DNA of 64,000 nucleotides from an uncultured Aequorivita sp. (GCA_937125455.1 CAKZLK010000030.1:40541-104540); one strand, 5' to 3'; shown: positions 55,114 through 63,771, counted from the stretch's first letter. Made by a program: numbers and translations. The notes: a model not told the origin generated them from the letters alone.

Positions 55114-55476
55114 TTAATTTGTTAAATAGGGTAATAATAAGATGAAAATAGTAAGAATGGCAACGCACCATAAAAATGTTTTTGATCGTAAAAATGATAA
55201 TGATTTCTTTTGTTTATTATCTAACTTATTTATTGCTTCTTGATTCTCGATGGTACAGCAAGCTTGTTCTTTTTTAGGGAAATATGCTATGTATAAATTA
55301 TAAGATACTGCTATTAAACTGAATGCTATTAGATATGGTTTTATTATAGCTAGCCACATCAACTGTGAAACACTTGCTCCGAGCAAACCAGCAAAAGCCA
55401 TTAAGGGACCAACACAGCAAGTACAAGCAACTAATGCTACAAATACGGCACTAATGGATGATAAAATTGATTTCAT
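55114..55476 (-). CDS. MerT-like transporter
   Basis: The 120-residue protein has three hydrophobic helices (about 10-30, 40-64, 100-119), with vicinal cysteines in the first (CTCCVGPLMAFAG) and a second pair (ACCTIEN) in the loop. This is the MerT arrangement for relaying thiol-bound metal. With the HMA-like lipoprotein it could import Hg(II) or related ions, yet no MerA reductase is present. Confidence 0.78.
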   Translation of the reverse strand: MKSILSSISAVFVALVACTCCVGPLMAFAGLLGASVSQLMWLAIIKPYLIAFSLIAVSYNLYIAYFPKKEQACCTIENQEAINKLDNKQKKSLSFLRSKTFLWCVAILTIFILLLPYLTN

Positions 55477-55479
55477 AAA

Positions 55480-56454
55480 TTAAAATATTGAATTAAAAAC
55501 ATAACCAGAGATAATCATTCCTAATCCGATGACTGAAAAGAAAGCAATGATTAGTTTTTTTTGCATCACTTTTTTCAAGAGTAAAGCTTCAGGAAGTGAT
55601 AAGCCAATAGACCCCATCATAAAGGCAATAGCCGTACCTAATGGTACTCCTTTGTCAACCAAGGTTTCTACGACTGGTAAGACACCTACAGCATCAATAT
55701 AAAGTGGTATTCCCATAATAACAGCAATAGGAACAGCAAAAGGATTGGATTTAGAAATGTATGTCTCAAAAAAGGATTGAGGCACATAACCGTGAATAAA
55801 AGAACCTATTCCAATACCAATAAAGATGTATGGCACTAATTTTTTTAATGTACTTAAGGCTTCTTTATGTATTTCTGGAAACTTCTGTTTTAAAGACCTT
55901 TTATCTTCAATAGTTTTTTCAGTTTTAGAATGCAATTGTTTTAACCATTCTGCAATATGAGCTGACATTCCCATTTTATCAAGAATAATCCCACCTATAA
56001 CACCTAAAACAATACCAGATAAAATATAAATTACAGTAACCTTCCAACCATAAGACACCCAAAATAATACAATAGCTATTTCGTTTACTAAAGGTGAGGT
56101 TATTAAGAAAGATAATGCAATACCCAATGGAATTCTAGCTTGCATCATTCCTACAAATAATGGAATTGATGAGCACGAACAAAAAGGGGTAATAGCTCCC
56201 AACAAAGAGGCTAATATGTTTCCTAAACCTGTTTTTTTATTGCGTTCTAAATAGTCACGTATTTTATCCATTGGTAAATAACTGGTGATGATACCCATAA
56301 CGTAGGTTACTATCACAACCAAAAAAGCTATTAAAATAAACGTGGCAATAAAGTATTGAAGGGCTGTTGCAAACAGCCCTGATTGGTCTAAACCTAATAA
56401 TTCAAACACTATATAGTCTGAAAAACTAGATAATAATTCTGTCAACTTCTCCAT
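55480..56454 (-). CDS. ArsP-like permease (DUF318)
   Basis: The 324-residue protein has eight or more membrane helices and the cysteine-rich signature ITPFCSCSSIPLFVGMMQA of the ArsP/DUF318 permease family, which exports trivalent organoarsenicals or related metals. It lies 1 base after the thioredoxin-like gene and 3 bases before the MerT-like gene. Confidence 0.85.
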   Translation of the reverse strand: MEKLTELLSSFSDYIVFELLGLDQSGLFATALQYFIATFILIAFLVVIVTYVMGIITSYLPMDKIRDYLERNKKTGLGNILASLLGAITPFCSCSSIPLFVGMMQARIPLGIALSFLITSPLVNEIAIVLFWVSYGWKVTVIYILSGIVLGVIGGIILDKMGMSAHIAEWLKQLHSKTEKTIEDKRSLKQKFPEIHKEALSTLKKLVPYIFIGIGIGSFIHGYVPQSFFETYISKSNPFAVPIAVIMGIPLYIDAVGVLPVVETLVDKGVPLGTAIAFMMGSIGLSLPEALLLKKVMQKKLIIAFFSVIGLGMIISGYVFNSIF

Positions 56455-56455
56455 A

Positions 56456-56701
56456 TTATGCTGCTTTTAGTGCTGCAAGAAGTTCTGCATCAGAATTAAA
56501 TGATTTATAAGCGTGAACCTTACCGTTAATTACTAATGAAGGAAAAGACATTGTACCATAGACCATAGTGTCTTGCATTTCTGACAGTTCCTCAATAGTA
56601 ATTGACAGATTGTTTTCTTGTGCTAATTTTTCTAATTGTTCCTTAATAGGGGAACCTTTTGCACAACAAGAAGAGTGTAAAATTTTAACTTCAGTGTTCA
56701 T
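56456..56701 (-). CDS. Small thioredoxin-fold protein
   Basis: The 81-residue protein has a thioredoxin-like fold with vicinal cysteines HSSCCAKGSPIKE near the N-terminus and the cis-proline loop MSFPSLVINGKV. It belongs to the redox-active disulfide protein 2 group often beside DUF318 permeases. It probably passes metal or reducing equivalents to the permease. Confidence 0.8.
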   Translation of the reverse strand: MNTEVKILHSSCCAKGSPIKEQLEKLAQENNLSITIEELSEMQDTMVYGTMSFPSLVINGKVHAYKSFNSDAELLAALKAA

Positions 56702-56825
56702 AATAAATGTTTTTAATGATTAAACTTTATTACGAAGTCTGAATTTTTTTAAAAAAGACACATTTTTAGGAACAAAAAAAAGTATTTTTTTGAGAGGTTA
56801 CTTATAACCAACTATGTATCAATGG

Positions 56826-57410
56826 TTAATTAGTTATTTTTTTTTCTATTTCTTGTAATGGTGTACAGTGAGGTTTTATTGTGCACGACGAAAAATTACC
56901 TGATTTGTCATATTGAATATCACAACATTCTATAAATAGGGTCTTTAATTTTTCTCTACCTCGCTGGATTCTCATTTTTGTTGCGGATAAACCAAGGTTA
57001 AGTTGTATAGCAATCTCTTTTTGAGGAATATTTTCAATATCGCTTAGATGTAATGGCTTCGCATATTTTTCTGGCAGCAAACCAATCATAGGGATGATAA
57101 AATCAGACTCTAAAATGGGAGAAACTGTATCACTAGAAATACTATTTTCTTTCCATTCTTCATCAAAATTAAATTCAATCTTGTTTTTATTGTAATAATC
57201 TGCAATGGTATTACGAGTTACTTGAAACAACCAAGCTTTGATATTATTAACTTCTATGTTTTTTTTATGAGACTCTACCAATTTGAGCATCACCTCTTGA
57301 ACAATATCTTCAGCAAGGTTTATATCGTTTGTTTTCTTTATGATATAAGCTTTCAAGAATTCATAAAATTCTTGTACAATTTCGTTTATATTACAGCATT
57401 CGTTTTTCAT
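56826..57410 (-). CDS. sigZ: SigZ-type ECF sigma factor
   Basis: The 194-residue protein has sigma-70 region 2 (DINLAEDIVQEVMLKLVESH and KAWLFQVTRNTIADYYNK) and region 4 (IPQKEIAIQLNLGLSATKMRIQRGREKL). The C-terminal 40 residues hold four cysteines (ECCDIQ, SSCTIKPHC) that may sense metal or redox state. It is the first gene of the leftward permease operon, with 124 bases before the next gene. Confidence 0.88.
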   Translation of the reverse strand: MKNECCNINEIVQEFYEFLKAYIIKKTNDINLAEDIVQEVMLKLVESHKKNIEVNNIKAWLFQVTRNTIADYYNKNKIEFNFDEEWKENSISSDTVSPILESDFIIPMIGLLPEKYAKPLHLSDIENIPQKEIAIQLNLGLSATKMRIQRGREKLKTLFIECCDIQYDKSGNFSSCTIKPHCTPLQEIEKKITN

Positions 57411-57439
57411 AGAATTCTTTTTTTCATACAGTTGATGAG

Positions 57440-58648
57440 TTAAAAATTAATTACACTATCTAGTGCCTCATCCGCATCTTTGTGAATAAAGTTAGCTTGA
57501 TAATTTATCGTAGTGGTAACCGAAGAATGGCGATAAAGTTTCTGAAGCATCTGAATTGGAATTTTATCACCTGAAATATTTCCAAAACTATGTCTAGCAA
57601 TATGCATACTCATTCTTTTGGTAATGCCTAGTTTATTAGCAACTTTTTTCAAATGTCTATTCAGGTTTCGAGTTACAGTTTGTGTTCGTATAGAAACCTT
57701 TTGAGTGTCATTCAAATCCGTACCTGTTAAATAATCGAAAATTAAATCATTATTTAATGAACTGTTTTGTCGATATTTTTTAAAAATTGAAATAGCTTTA
57801 TCAGGTGTTTTTAGCGTTACAAGCTTACTGTTTTTATTCATCCGGTATCTTAATCTACCATCATAAAAATCAGACCATTTTAGTTTCAAAACATCACCTA
57901 CTCTTATACCAGCAAAATAAAAACTAATGAGCCATATATCAACTGCTTTTTGCTGAGCCTCTGTCAAATCTGTACTGCTCTCTAATTTCATAATTTCTTT
58001 GCGGTTTAGTCCAATTTTTTGTGATTCAGGAATTCGTATCTGTATTTTCCCTTTTCCAAAAGGGTATCTTCCTCGATCAACTAGAGATTCAGATATGGCG
58101 AGGTTATAAATAGTTCTTATTAAGATTAGATAATTTACAACTGTTCTTGGCGAGCGTTTTTTATTGTGGAGTAAATATGTTTCAAATTTCCTGAGAAGGG
58201 GAACATTAAGTTCATTAAATGATAACTCATTTTTTCTGAGAAAATTCTTAAATTTTTTAAGCCTACCAAGTTCAGTATCGTATTGATGATGTTTTTCTCT
58301 ATCCTTTAGGCTTTTCAGATGCATATCTGCTACTACAAAAAAATCCACTTTTTTCTTTTGTCTAATATTTTTTTTAATTGTTGTTACGGTCTGGTAATCA
58401 GAATTATTTTCAGCTTCTAGGACTTTTTTATTTGCTTCGGCAACTTTAGTAAGTAAAAAGTTATTAATGATATTGGCGTTAGGGTGAGATTTTCTAACGC
58501 ATCTATTCTTCTCATCCCAATACTTTTCTTCGATATATTGACCAGTTCCTAAATAAGAGCTTTTTCTATCTTTGGTAATCCTGACAGCGATTGGATATTG
58601 ACCTTCAGGATTTCTTTTTTTTCTGAGTACTGCTTTAACGGTGGCCAT
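57440..58648 (-). CDS. int: ICE integrase, tyrosine recombinase
   Basis: The 402-residue protein has an N-terminal arm-binding domain, a SAM-like core-binding domain at about 100-190 and a catalytic domain with R249, H349-x-x-R352, H374 and nucleophile Y383 (TTTINYQ). All catalytic residues are present. It sits 162 bases inside attR and reads inward. It integrates the element into the tRNA-fMet gene. Confidence 0.92.
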   Translation of the reverse strand: MATVKAVLRKKRNPEGQYPIAVRITKDRKSSYLGTGQYIEEKYWDEKNRCVRKSHPNANIINNFLLTKVAEANKKVLEAENNSDYQTVTTIKKNIRQKKKVDFFVVADMHLKSLKDREKHHQYDTELGRLKKFKNFLRKNELSFNELNVPLLRKFETYLLHNKKRSPRTVVNYLILIRTIYNLAISESLVDRGRYPFGKGKIQIRIPESQKIGLNRKEIMKLESSTDLTEAQQKAVDIWLISFYFAGIRVGDVLKLKWSDFYDGRLRYRMNKNSKLVTLKTPDKAISIFKKYRQNSSLNNDLIFDYLTGTDLNDTQKVSIRTQTVTRNLNRHLKKVANKLGITKRMSMHIARHSFGNISGDKIPIQMLQKLYRHSSVTTTINYQANFIHKDADEALDSVINF

Positions 58649-58683
58649 AATAAATGTTTTAGACTATAAAGATAATAAAAACA

Positions 58684-58707
58684 GGTACAACATAGGTACA
58701 ACATTTT
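58684..58707 (+). repeat. Right copy of 24-bp subterminal ICE repeat
   Basis: The same 24 bases as at 22050-22073 (two GGTACAACAT units and TTT), in the same orientation, 102 bases before attR and 35 bases upstream of the integrase start. Probable arm-type sites that may also control int. Confidence 0.7.
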
Positions 58708-58809
58708 GTGTATTTAATTGATATTATTTGATTGTAAATAATATTTAAATTTAATTAAAACATTGAAAATCAATATTTTTTTTTGTTGTTGGTGCAGTAT
58801 GGTAAAACA

Positions 58810-58854
58810 CTCATAACCCGAAGGTCACTGGTTCGAGTCCAGTTCCCGCTACTA
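58810..58854 (+). other. attR of the ICE (partial tRNA-fMet copy)
   Basis: Exact copy of the 45 bases of tRNA-fMet at 21958-22002, lacking the 5' half of the gene. It is the right junction of the ICE and cannot give a functional tRNA. Confidence 0.93.
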
Positions 58855-58874
58855 AGGTCAAAGTGCCAGAAACA

Positions 58875-58906
58875 AACGGTTAGGTTCATTCCTAACCGTT
58901 TTTTTT
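58875..58906 (+). terminator. Original terminator of the tRNA-fMet gene
   Basis: AACGGTTAGG and CCTAACCGTT form a perfect 10-base-pair stem with a 6-base loop and a run of T. It lies 20 bases beyond attR, where the tRNA terminator would have been before the ICE inserted. The T run touches the ATG of the next gene. Confidence 0.85.
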
Positions 58907-60289
58907 ATGCAATCTATTCTTGAATTTATTACCTTCGAACACAGAATTGAACACGATTTGGAACACAAAAAGCAATTTTCTGCACCAAAAATCTACAATG
59001 CCAACGGCGACCTAAACAAGCGTTGGTATGTTTATTATTCTTTCCGAAATCCAGATAGTGGCAACCTTACAAGGCAGAAAAATGTATATGGGATAACAAA
59101 TACCTTTACAACTTTCGAGGAAAGGATGTATGTACTTTCCACATATGCCAGAAATCTTTTAAAGTTATTGGAACAGGGCTATAGCCCCTATAATGACAAC
59201 ACAGAACTCTACCAAAATCTACAGCAGGAAGAGGAAAAGGAAAATTCAGTTCTTTCCAGCAACGGGATTGCAACGGCTCAGTTGCAGAAACGCAACGGCT
59301 CCGTTGCAACTGGACTGGAACAGAAAGAAACAACTGAAAACCCAAACATTCACACAGAAAAATCGGAAAATGCCAATTGCAACAACGATGAAACGGTCAC
59401 GGTTGAAATGGCGTTGCAACAAGCATTATCCATAAAAAAGAATGTAGTCAACGAGCGTACTCACGCGGACTACACCTACAAAGCAAAGCATCTTCTGAAA
59501 TGGCTGGAGGAAAATGAGCCAACAGTCGTTGCAATGGAGCAGTTGACAAAGCAACACCTCAATACATATCTCAACGATATTCTGGGAAAGACCAGCGCCA
59601 GAAACAGAAACAACTATAGAATAGATTTGAGCAGTCTCTTTCAGACCCTCAAGGACAACGACCTTGTTGCGAACAACTACCTGAAAAAAATACCGCCCCT
59701 TCGTTCAGTTCCAGTTCGTAACAGGGGATTTTCCCTAAAAGAGCAGGAAAGGATCTTTTCATATCTTGAAGAACGCGACCCCTTGCTCCTACTTTATATA
59801 AAATTTATCTCCTATGCATTTTTAAGGCCTATTGAAGCCTGCAGGATAAAAGTGAAGAATGTTGATGTACATAATAAAAGGATTCGTTTTAAAGCAAAGA
59901 ACAAGCCATATAAGACCAAAATATTGCCTCAGCTATTGATAGACGCCCTCCCCGACCTTTCTGAGCTTCCACAGGAGAATGTTTTGTTCGCACCGGAAGG
60001 TCTTGGAGCGAACTGGGAATCAAAATTGGCAAGCAGGAGAGACTATTTCTCAAAACGGTTTAAGGAAGTGGTAAAGAATCATTTTGGGTTCAACGAGAAT
60101 TATGGACTGTACAGTTTTAGACATACCTATATAACCAAATTGTACAATGAACTAATAAAGGAACAAGCACCATTTGCCGCTAAAAGCAAATTGATGTTGA
60201 TAACTGGCCATACAACAATGACCGCGTTGGAAAAATACCTACGTACCATTGATGCAGAAATGCCAGCCGATTATTCAGATATGTTATAA
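58907..60289 (+). CDS. Second tyrosine recombinase, next to a repeat array
   Basis: The 460-residue protein has an N-terminal domain with KRWYVYYSFRNPDSG, a variable linker at about 100-165 that contains a duplicated GCAACGGCTC-type DNA repeat, a core-binding domain, and a catalytic domain with R307, Y-x-x-R405 (YSFRHTY, tyrosine in place of the first histidine), H435 and nucleophile Y444. The ATG directly follows a terminator T run and has no clear ribosome-binding site. It faces three palindromic repeats, suggesting a cassette integrase; it lacks an obvious IntI-specific extra helix. Confidence 0.85.
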   Translation: MQSILEFITFEHRIEHDLEHKKQFSAPKIYNANGDLNKRWYVYYSFRNPDSGNLTRQKNVYGITNTFTTFEERMYVLSTYARNLLKLLEQGYSPYNDNTELYQNLQQEEEKENSVLSSNGIATAQLQKRNGSVATGLEQKETTENPNIHTEKSENANCNNDETVTVEMALQQALSIKKNVVNERTHADYTYKAKHLLKWLEENEPTVVAMEQLTKQHLNTYLNDILGKTSARNRNNYRIDLSSLFQTLKDNDLVANNYLKKIPPLRSVPVRNRGFSLKEQERIFSYLEERDPLLLLYIKFISYAFLRPIEACRIKVKNVDVHNKRIRFKAKNKPYKTKILPQLLIDALPDLSELPQENVLFAPEGLGANWESKLASRRDYFSKRFKEVVKNHFGFNENYGLYSFRHTYITKLYNELIKEQAPFAAKSKLMLITGHTTMTALEKYLRTIDAEMPADYSDML

Positions 60290-60291
60290 AT

Positions 60292-60966
60292 ATGGACACT
60301 CATAAAGTAATTATAAAATTAAACAGGAGGCTCTTATCAAGATCGGTCTTTTATATTCCAAGTGAATTTATTTTTGATGGTATTCAGGATATGATAAGCC
60401 TTTCCCTTGATGACTACTCAGATCGACTTTTATATCTCGGGAAAGATAGAAGGAGCAAATCTCTTCAAAACCCAGAAGCGTTTGAAAATGTTACAAAAAA
60501 ACGGTTCCAATTGGAAAAGACAGTTTCTTATTTACTGAAACAAAAAGGAATAATGGAAGAAGGTAGTTTTTCTTATCTACAAGATAAATATATGGAGTTC
60601 GTCAACGCAGCCTGTTATGGTTCAAAGGAATTATATGATAATGTCCAGAAATACTTTCCCGATGAGTCGTTGGTTTTATATAAAACATTCCTGCTACAGC
60701 AGAACATACTGAACAAACACAGAAAAGAGTTAGTAAGTGCCTTGAAGATTGCCAACAATCAACCGTACTCGTTGGAAGACCTTAAAAAGATGAGCTTATT
60801 GCAAGATCCAGCAATTGGTGAGGCATTTTCATTGCATTCAACGGGGTTGCAAACAACTGCGTTGCATGCGCAATCAAACGATGGCGTTGCATTGATTTCG
60901 GATAAACAGGCACTGAATTTTCTTTTAGAGACTGTTTTTTCAATACCTTGTGAAAGAATTATTTAA
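60292..60966 (+). CDS. Unknown protein coupled to the second recombinase
   Basis: The 224-residue soluble helical protein starts 2 bases after the recombinase stop. It contains no motif I recognise (starts DTHKVIIKLNRRLLSRSVFY). The tight spacing suggests a helper of recombination, for example a DNA-bending or directionality protein. The 3' part of the gene is rich in GTTGCA and CAACG words, as in the recombinase gene. Confidence 0.65.
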   Translation: MDTHKVIIKLNRRLLSRSVFYIPSEFIFDGIQDMISLSLDDYSDRLLYLGKDRRSKSLQNPEAFENVTKKRFQLEKTVSYLLKQKGIMEEGSFSYLQDKYMEFVNAACYGSKELYDNVQKYFPDESLVLYKTFLLQQNILNKHRKELVSALKIANNQPYSLEDLKKMSLLQDPAIGEAFSLHSTGLQTTALHAQSNDGVALISDKQALNFLLETVFSIPCERII

Positions 60967-61014
60967 AAAATAAATAACGCTAATTCAAAAAACCAACAAT
61001 GTTATTGCAACGGT

Positions 61015-61030
61015 ACAACAGTACTGTTGT
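61015..61030. other. 16-bp perfect palindrome, candidate recombinase site
   Basis: ACAACAGT/ACTGTTGT is perfectly palindromic and lies between the recombinase pair and the first array repeat, the place an integron keeps its attI site. It shares the CAAC/GTTG ends of the array repeats. Confidence 0.45.
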
Positions 61031-61039
61031 TAATTTTGG

Positions 61040-61164
61040 TAACGGTCTCGGCTATGAGTAGTTGCGTGGGTTAGCACATAACTCTACAAGTACACACCAA
61101 ACTGAAAATCCACAAGGATTTTCAGAAGTAGGCGAGAACAAGCAATTACTTGTAGCCATTGTTG
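61040..61164 (-). repeat. Array repeat 1 (125 bp, attC-like)
   Basis: This is an imperfect palindrome: GGCTATGAGTAGTTGC near the left end pairs with GCAATTACTTGTAGCC near the right, and the right end is CATTGTTG as in the other two copies. Inside is a perfect hairpin CTGAAAATCC-ACAA-GGATTTTCAG at 61102-61125. It shares GTTAGCAC and the ends with repeats 2 and 3 but differs in the middle. The size and folding are like attC recombination sites. Confidence 0.65.
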
Positions 61165-61174
61165 TAGCCAGTTT

Positions 61175-61891
61175 TTATTTATATAAATTTATTTTAATAA
61201 TATTATCCTTAACATCAAAAAACCCAACTCCTTCCCCATAAACTTGAAAATTATTCAGATAATGGTTGTCTTCTGTAATTTTAATTTCTGTATCATATGT
61301 GAAAACACTATAATCCAAAAGTTTTTTTACTTTAATCATTTCCGAATTCTCTATTTTAGTCAAATAGGTATCTTTTTTATAAGTTGATATAAAATAAAGT
61401 TCATTTTGATATGGAAAACTTACGAGTATAGTTCCTCCAAATTTTTTGTATAATTCTTTAAGTCCTTTATCTGATTTTTGTTTAAAGAATTTTTCTTTAA
61501 AAGAATCAGTGGGTTTTAACTCTGTTAATTCAGTCGGATCACTAATTTCATAAAGCCCACAGGATCCAGACATATGAGCTAATGAAGTGGTTAAGTAATA
61601 AATTCCGTTGATTTTAATTAATGAAGCAGAACAAGTCGATTTAGCAACATAAATTTGAGAAGTGTTTTTGTTTTGAAATTTTATAGTTCCACCAAATTCT
61701 CCTCTGCAAGAGTCTTTTACTATATAATTCTCATCTTCGTAAAAATCTTCAAATTTATGTTTGAATAATTCATAATCTTTTTTAAAGTCTGACTTCTCTT
61801 TTTCTATGACCTCTAATTTAAATAAGTCACTTTCTTGACAAAAAGTCGATTGAAAATAGAAAGCTAAAATGAATATTAAATAAAATTTCAT
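61175..61891 (-). CDS. Exported protein of unknown function, cassette 1
   Basis: The protein has 238 residues from the ATG at 61891, which gives a signal peptide (KFYLIFILAFYFQSTFCQ). A TTG four codons earlier is in frame. The mature part is lysine- and aspartate-rich with beta structure (RGEFGGTIKFQNKNTSQIYV). I do not recognise the family. The stop lies 11 bases from array repeat 1 and the start 20 bases from repeat 2, the fit expected of a promoterless cassette gene. Confidence 0.7.
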   Translation of the reverse strand: MKFYLIFILAFYFQSTFCQESDLFKLEVIEKEKSDFKKDYELFKHKFEDFYEDENYIVKDSCRGEFGGTIKFQNKNTSQIYVAKSTCSASLIKINGIYYLTTSLAHMSGSCGLYEISDPTELTELKPTDSFKEKFFKQKSDKGLKELYKKFGGTILVSFPYQNELYFISTYKKDTYLTKIENSEMIKVKKLLDYSVFTYDTEIKITEDNHYLNNFQVYGEGVGFFDVKDNIIKINLYK

Positions 61892-61910
61892 TGTTTTTTT
61901 CAAATTGGCT

Positions 61911-62035
61911 ACAACGTTTGGTATAACTGCAATTACTGGCTATATTCCTTAATTTTCGGTTTAGCACAGACGTTAGCAATTCCGAGTGGATTCGGACGCA
62001 GTCGAATCCGCCGTAATTGCGGTTATACATTGTTG
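61911..62035 (-). repeat. Array repeat 2 (125 bp, attC-like)
   Basis: The left end ACAACGTTTGGTATAACTGC is complementary, with few mismatches, to the right end GCGGTTATACATTGTTG. A nested hairpin GGATTCG-8-CGAATCC lies at 61988-62009. The right 50 bases (61986-62035) are identical to repeat 3 (63896-63945). Size and fold resemble attC sites. Confidence 0.72.
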
Positions 62036-62047
62036 GCAACAGTATTT

Positions 62048-62509
62048 TTAGTTTTCAATTATGTGAAAAAAGTCACCAACGAATGTTAATTCAGGTTTAT
62101 TAGGTCTAAACAAAATTGGTTTACTTCGAAGTTGAATTTTGCCCATTAAAGTATCTCCTTTTTTTAATTTCACTTGGTTTATCGTAAGTGAAAAATATTT
62201 AGGGTCATAGAGGGCTTCAAATTCTCCATTATATTTTCTATAATCAGCCCAAATAAATGCTTTGATGTTTATTGTGTCGGTAAAAAGTATTTTAATTCCT
62301 GTCCCACCCAGTCCTCGTTTAGAGAATCCAACTTCTAAAGTGTCGATCAGTTTTTTGTCGTAAGAATCGTTTATCAGATATTCTATATCAAATTCTGTAG
62401 TTTTAATATTTGTGTCAGTTGTTTTAAAAGTAGGGTCAATAACTATTTTTTGACAAAATGTTATATTGAAAACTAAAAATGAAAATAAAGTGAATAATTT
62501 TGTTTTCAT
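62048..62509 (-). CDS. Exported protein of unknown function, cassette 2
   Basis: The 153-residue protein has a signal peptide (LFTLFSFLVFNITFCQ) and a beta-rich mature part (VEGFSKRGLGGTGIKILFTD region). Family not recognised. Its stop is 12 bases from repeat 2, but an IS3-type element is inserted one base upstream of its ATG, cutting it off from the next repeat and from any upstream leader. Confidence 0.65.
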   Translation of the reverse strand: MKTKLFTLFSFLVFNITFCQKIVIDPTFKTTDTNIKTTEFDIEYLINDSYDKKLIDTLEVGFSKRGLGGTGIKILFTDTINIKAFIWADYRKYNGEFEALYDPKYFSLTINQVKLKKGDTLMGKIQLRSKPILFRPNKPELTFVGDFFHIIEN

Positions 62510-62548
62510 ATGTCTTGTCCTGAAATATGGCTACAGGTTAAAATTGAT

Positions 62549-63427
62549 TTACGCTGTTTTTAAATATACCATATTTGGAGTTTTGAAATTTAAAGATAAA
62601 TGTAATCTTATTTCATTGTATAGTTTAATTGCATTTTTTGTTGCTCTTTTGGCGTGGGCCACGTCCGTAAAGGTTTGGTCGAGATAGAATTCATCTTTCA
62701 ATATACCGTTTACGCGTTCTGCCAAGGCATTTTCGTAGCAATGTTTTTCTTCTGTCATACTAATGTCTATCCTGTTTCTTTTAAGTATTTGCGTGTAAAC
62801 ATTGCTGCAATACTGTATGCCCCTGTCCGAATGGTGGATGAGCTGTTTAATGTCTTTAGCTTGATATAAAGCCTTTTTCAATGCTCTCACACAGCCATTA
62901 AGCTCTAAACTGTTACTTAAGTCATAACCGACTATTTTCCTAGAGTACATGTCTGTTATCAGCGCCAGATAGCAAAAGCCTTTTACTGTTCTGATGTAGG
63001 TAATGTCAGAGACCCAAACTTGGTTTGGAGCAGTAACTTCCATGTCTTTTATAATGTTCTTGTACTTATAAAAGCGATGGTATGAGTTAGTGGTCCTGGC
63101 ACTGTATCTCTTTCTTAACGTAAGCATATCGTGCTGCCTTAATACGTTGAACAAAGTATCTCTTCCTACCTTCAGATTGGCCTTGGCAAACTCATCATCC
63201 AATGATATTTTAAGTTTGCGCACGCCTTCCCTAGGAAGGGATCTGCGTCTTTTGTGTACTATTTCGATAATCTGTTGTTCAACTTTTAAACGCTTATCAG
63301 CTCTATCTTTAAATTTATAGTAGGCATCACGTTTAAGTCCAAAACAATGCGTTATAGTTGTTAAAGAAGCAAATCCCCTAGATTTCTCTTTAGCTTTAAT
63401 TAGGGCTTTATACTTAACTTTTTTTTT
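62549..63427 (-). CDS. IS3-family transposase OrfB (by -1 frameshift)
   Basis: The open frame gives about 292 residues from the slippery A run. It is made as an OrfAB fusion through a -1 shift on A9 at 63419-63427 (A-AAA-AAG). The rve/DDE domain is visible: VSDITYIRT (first D), HHSDRGIQYCS (second D) and ALAERVNGILKDEF (E). A GTG at 63223 could start a shorter OrfB. The N-terminal half matches the IS150/IS3 HTH_21 region. The gene looks intact. Confidence 0.88.
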   Translation of the reverse strand, partial: KKKVKYKALIKAKEKSRGFASLTTITHCFGLKRDAYYKFKDRADKRLKVEQQIIEIVHKRRRSLPREGVRKLKISLDDEFAKANLKVGRDTLFNVLRQHDMLTLRKRYSARTTNSYHRFYKYKNIIKDMEVTAPNQVWVSDITYIRTVKGFCYLALITDMYSRKIVGYDLSNSLELNGCVRALKKALYQAKDIKQLIHHSDRGIQYCSNVYTQILKRNRIDISMTEEKHCYENALAERVNGILKDEFYLDQTFTDVAHAKRATKNAIKLYNEIRLHLSLNFKTPNMVYLKTA

Positions 63428-63771
63428 AGTTCGGCAACAGATTTATAGCCCAGGTCTTCTGCCGCAACTTCAAGGTAGGAATCCTGTACCATGGCATCCA
63501 GATCCTTTTTTAGCAGTAGTTTTTTAAGCTGTTCAATCTCTTTCTGGAGCTCTTTGATTCGTGTGATTTCGTCTTTTGTTTCCACTTTCACTCTGGTGTT
63601 CATAAGGTCTTTACGGTTGTACTTCCTGATCCATTCATTGATGGTGGTTGGTGCAATGCCATAAAGTTTGCCTAGTTGATTTTTGTTCAGTTTTCCAGTT
63701 GTAATTTCGTCAAGAATTTTCAGTTTAAAAGGTTCTGAATACCGTCTGATCACTTTGTCATTTTTATACAT
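63400..63771 (-). CDS. IS3-family transposase OrfA
   Basis: The 123-residue protein has a helix-turn-helix (LKILDEITTGKLNKNQLGKL with APTTINEWIRKY) and a leucine-zipper-like coiled coil at about 65-95. It recognises the IS ends. It overlaps the OrfB frame at an A9 tract near its 3' end, the frameshift site. Confidence 0.88.
   Translation of the reverse strand: MYKNDKVIRRYSEPFKLKILDEITTGKLNKNQLGKLYGIAPTTINEWIRKYNRKDLMNTRVKVETKDEITRIKELQKEIEQLKKLLLKKDLDAMVQDSYLEVAAEDLGYKSVAELKKKLSIKP

Noticed and set aside
58810..58854. Second tRNA-Met gene
   Set aside because: Lacks the acceptor 5' strand, D arm and 5' anticodon stem; it is only the attR copy.
59241..59320. GCAACGGCTC-type repeats considered as a CRISPR array
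   Set aside because: Only two tandem copies without spacers, inside a coding frame that stays open.
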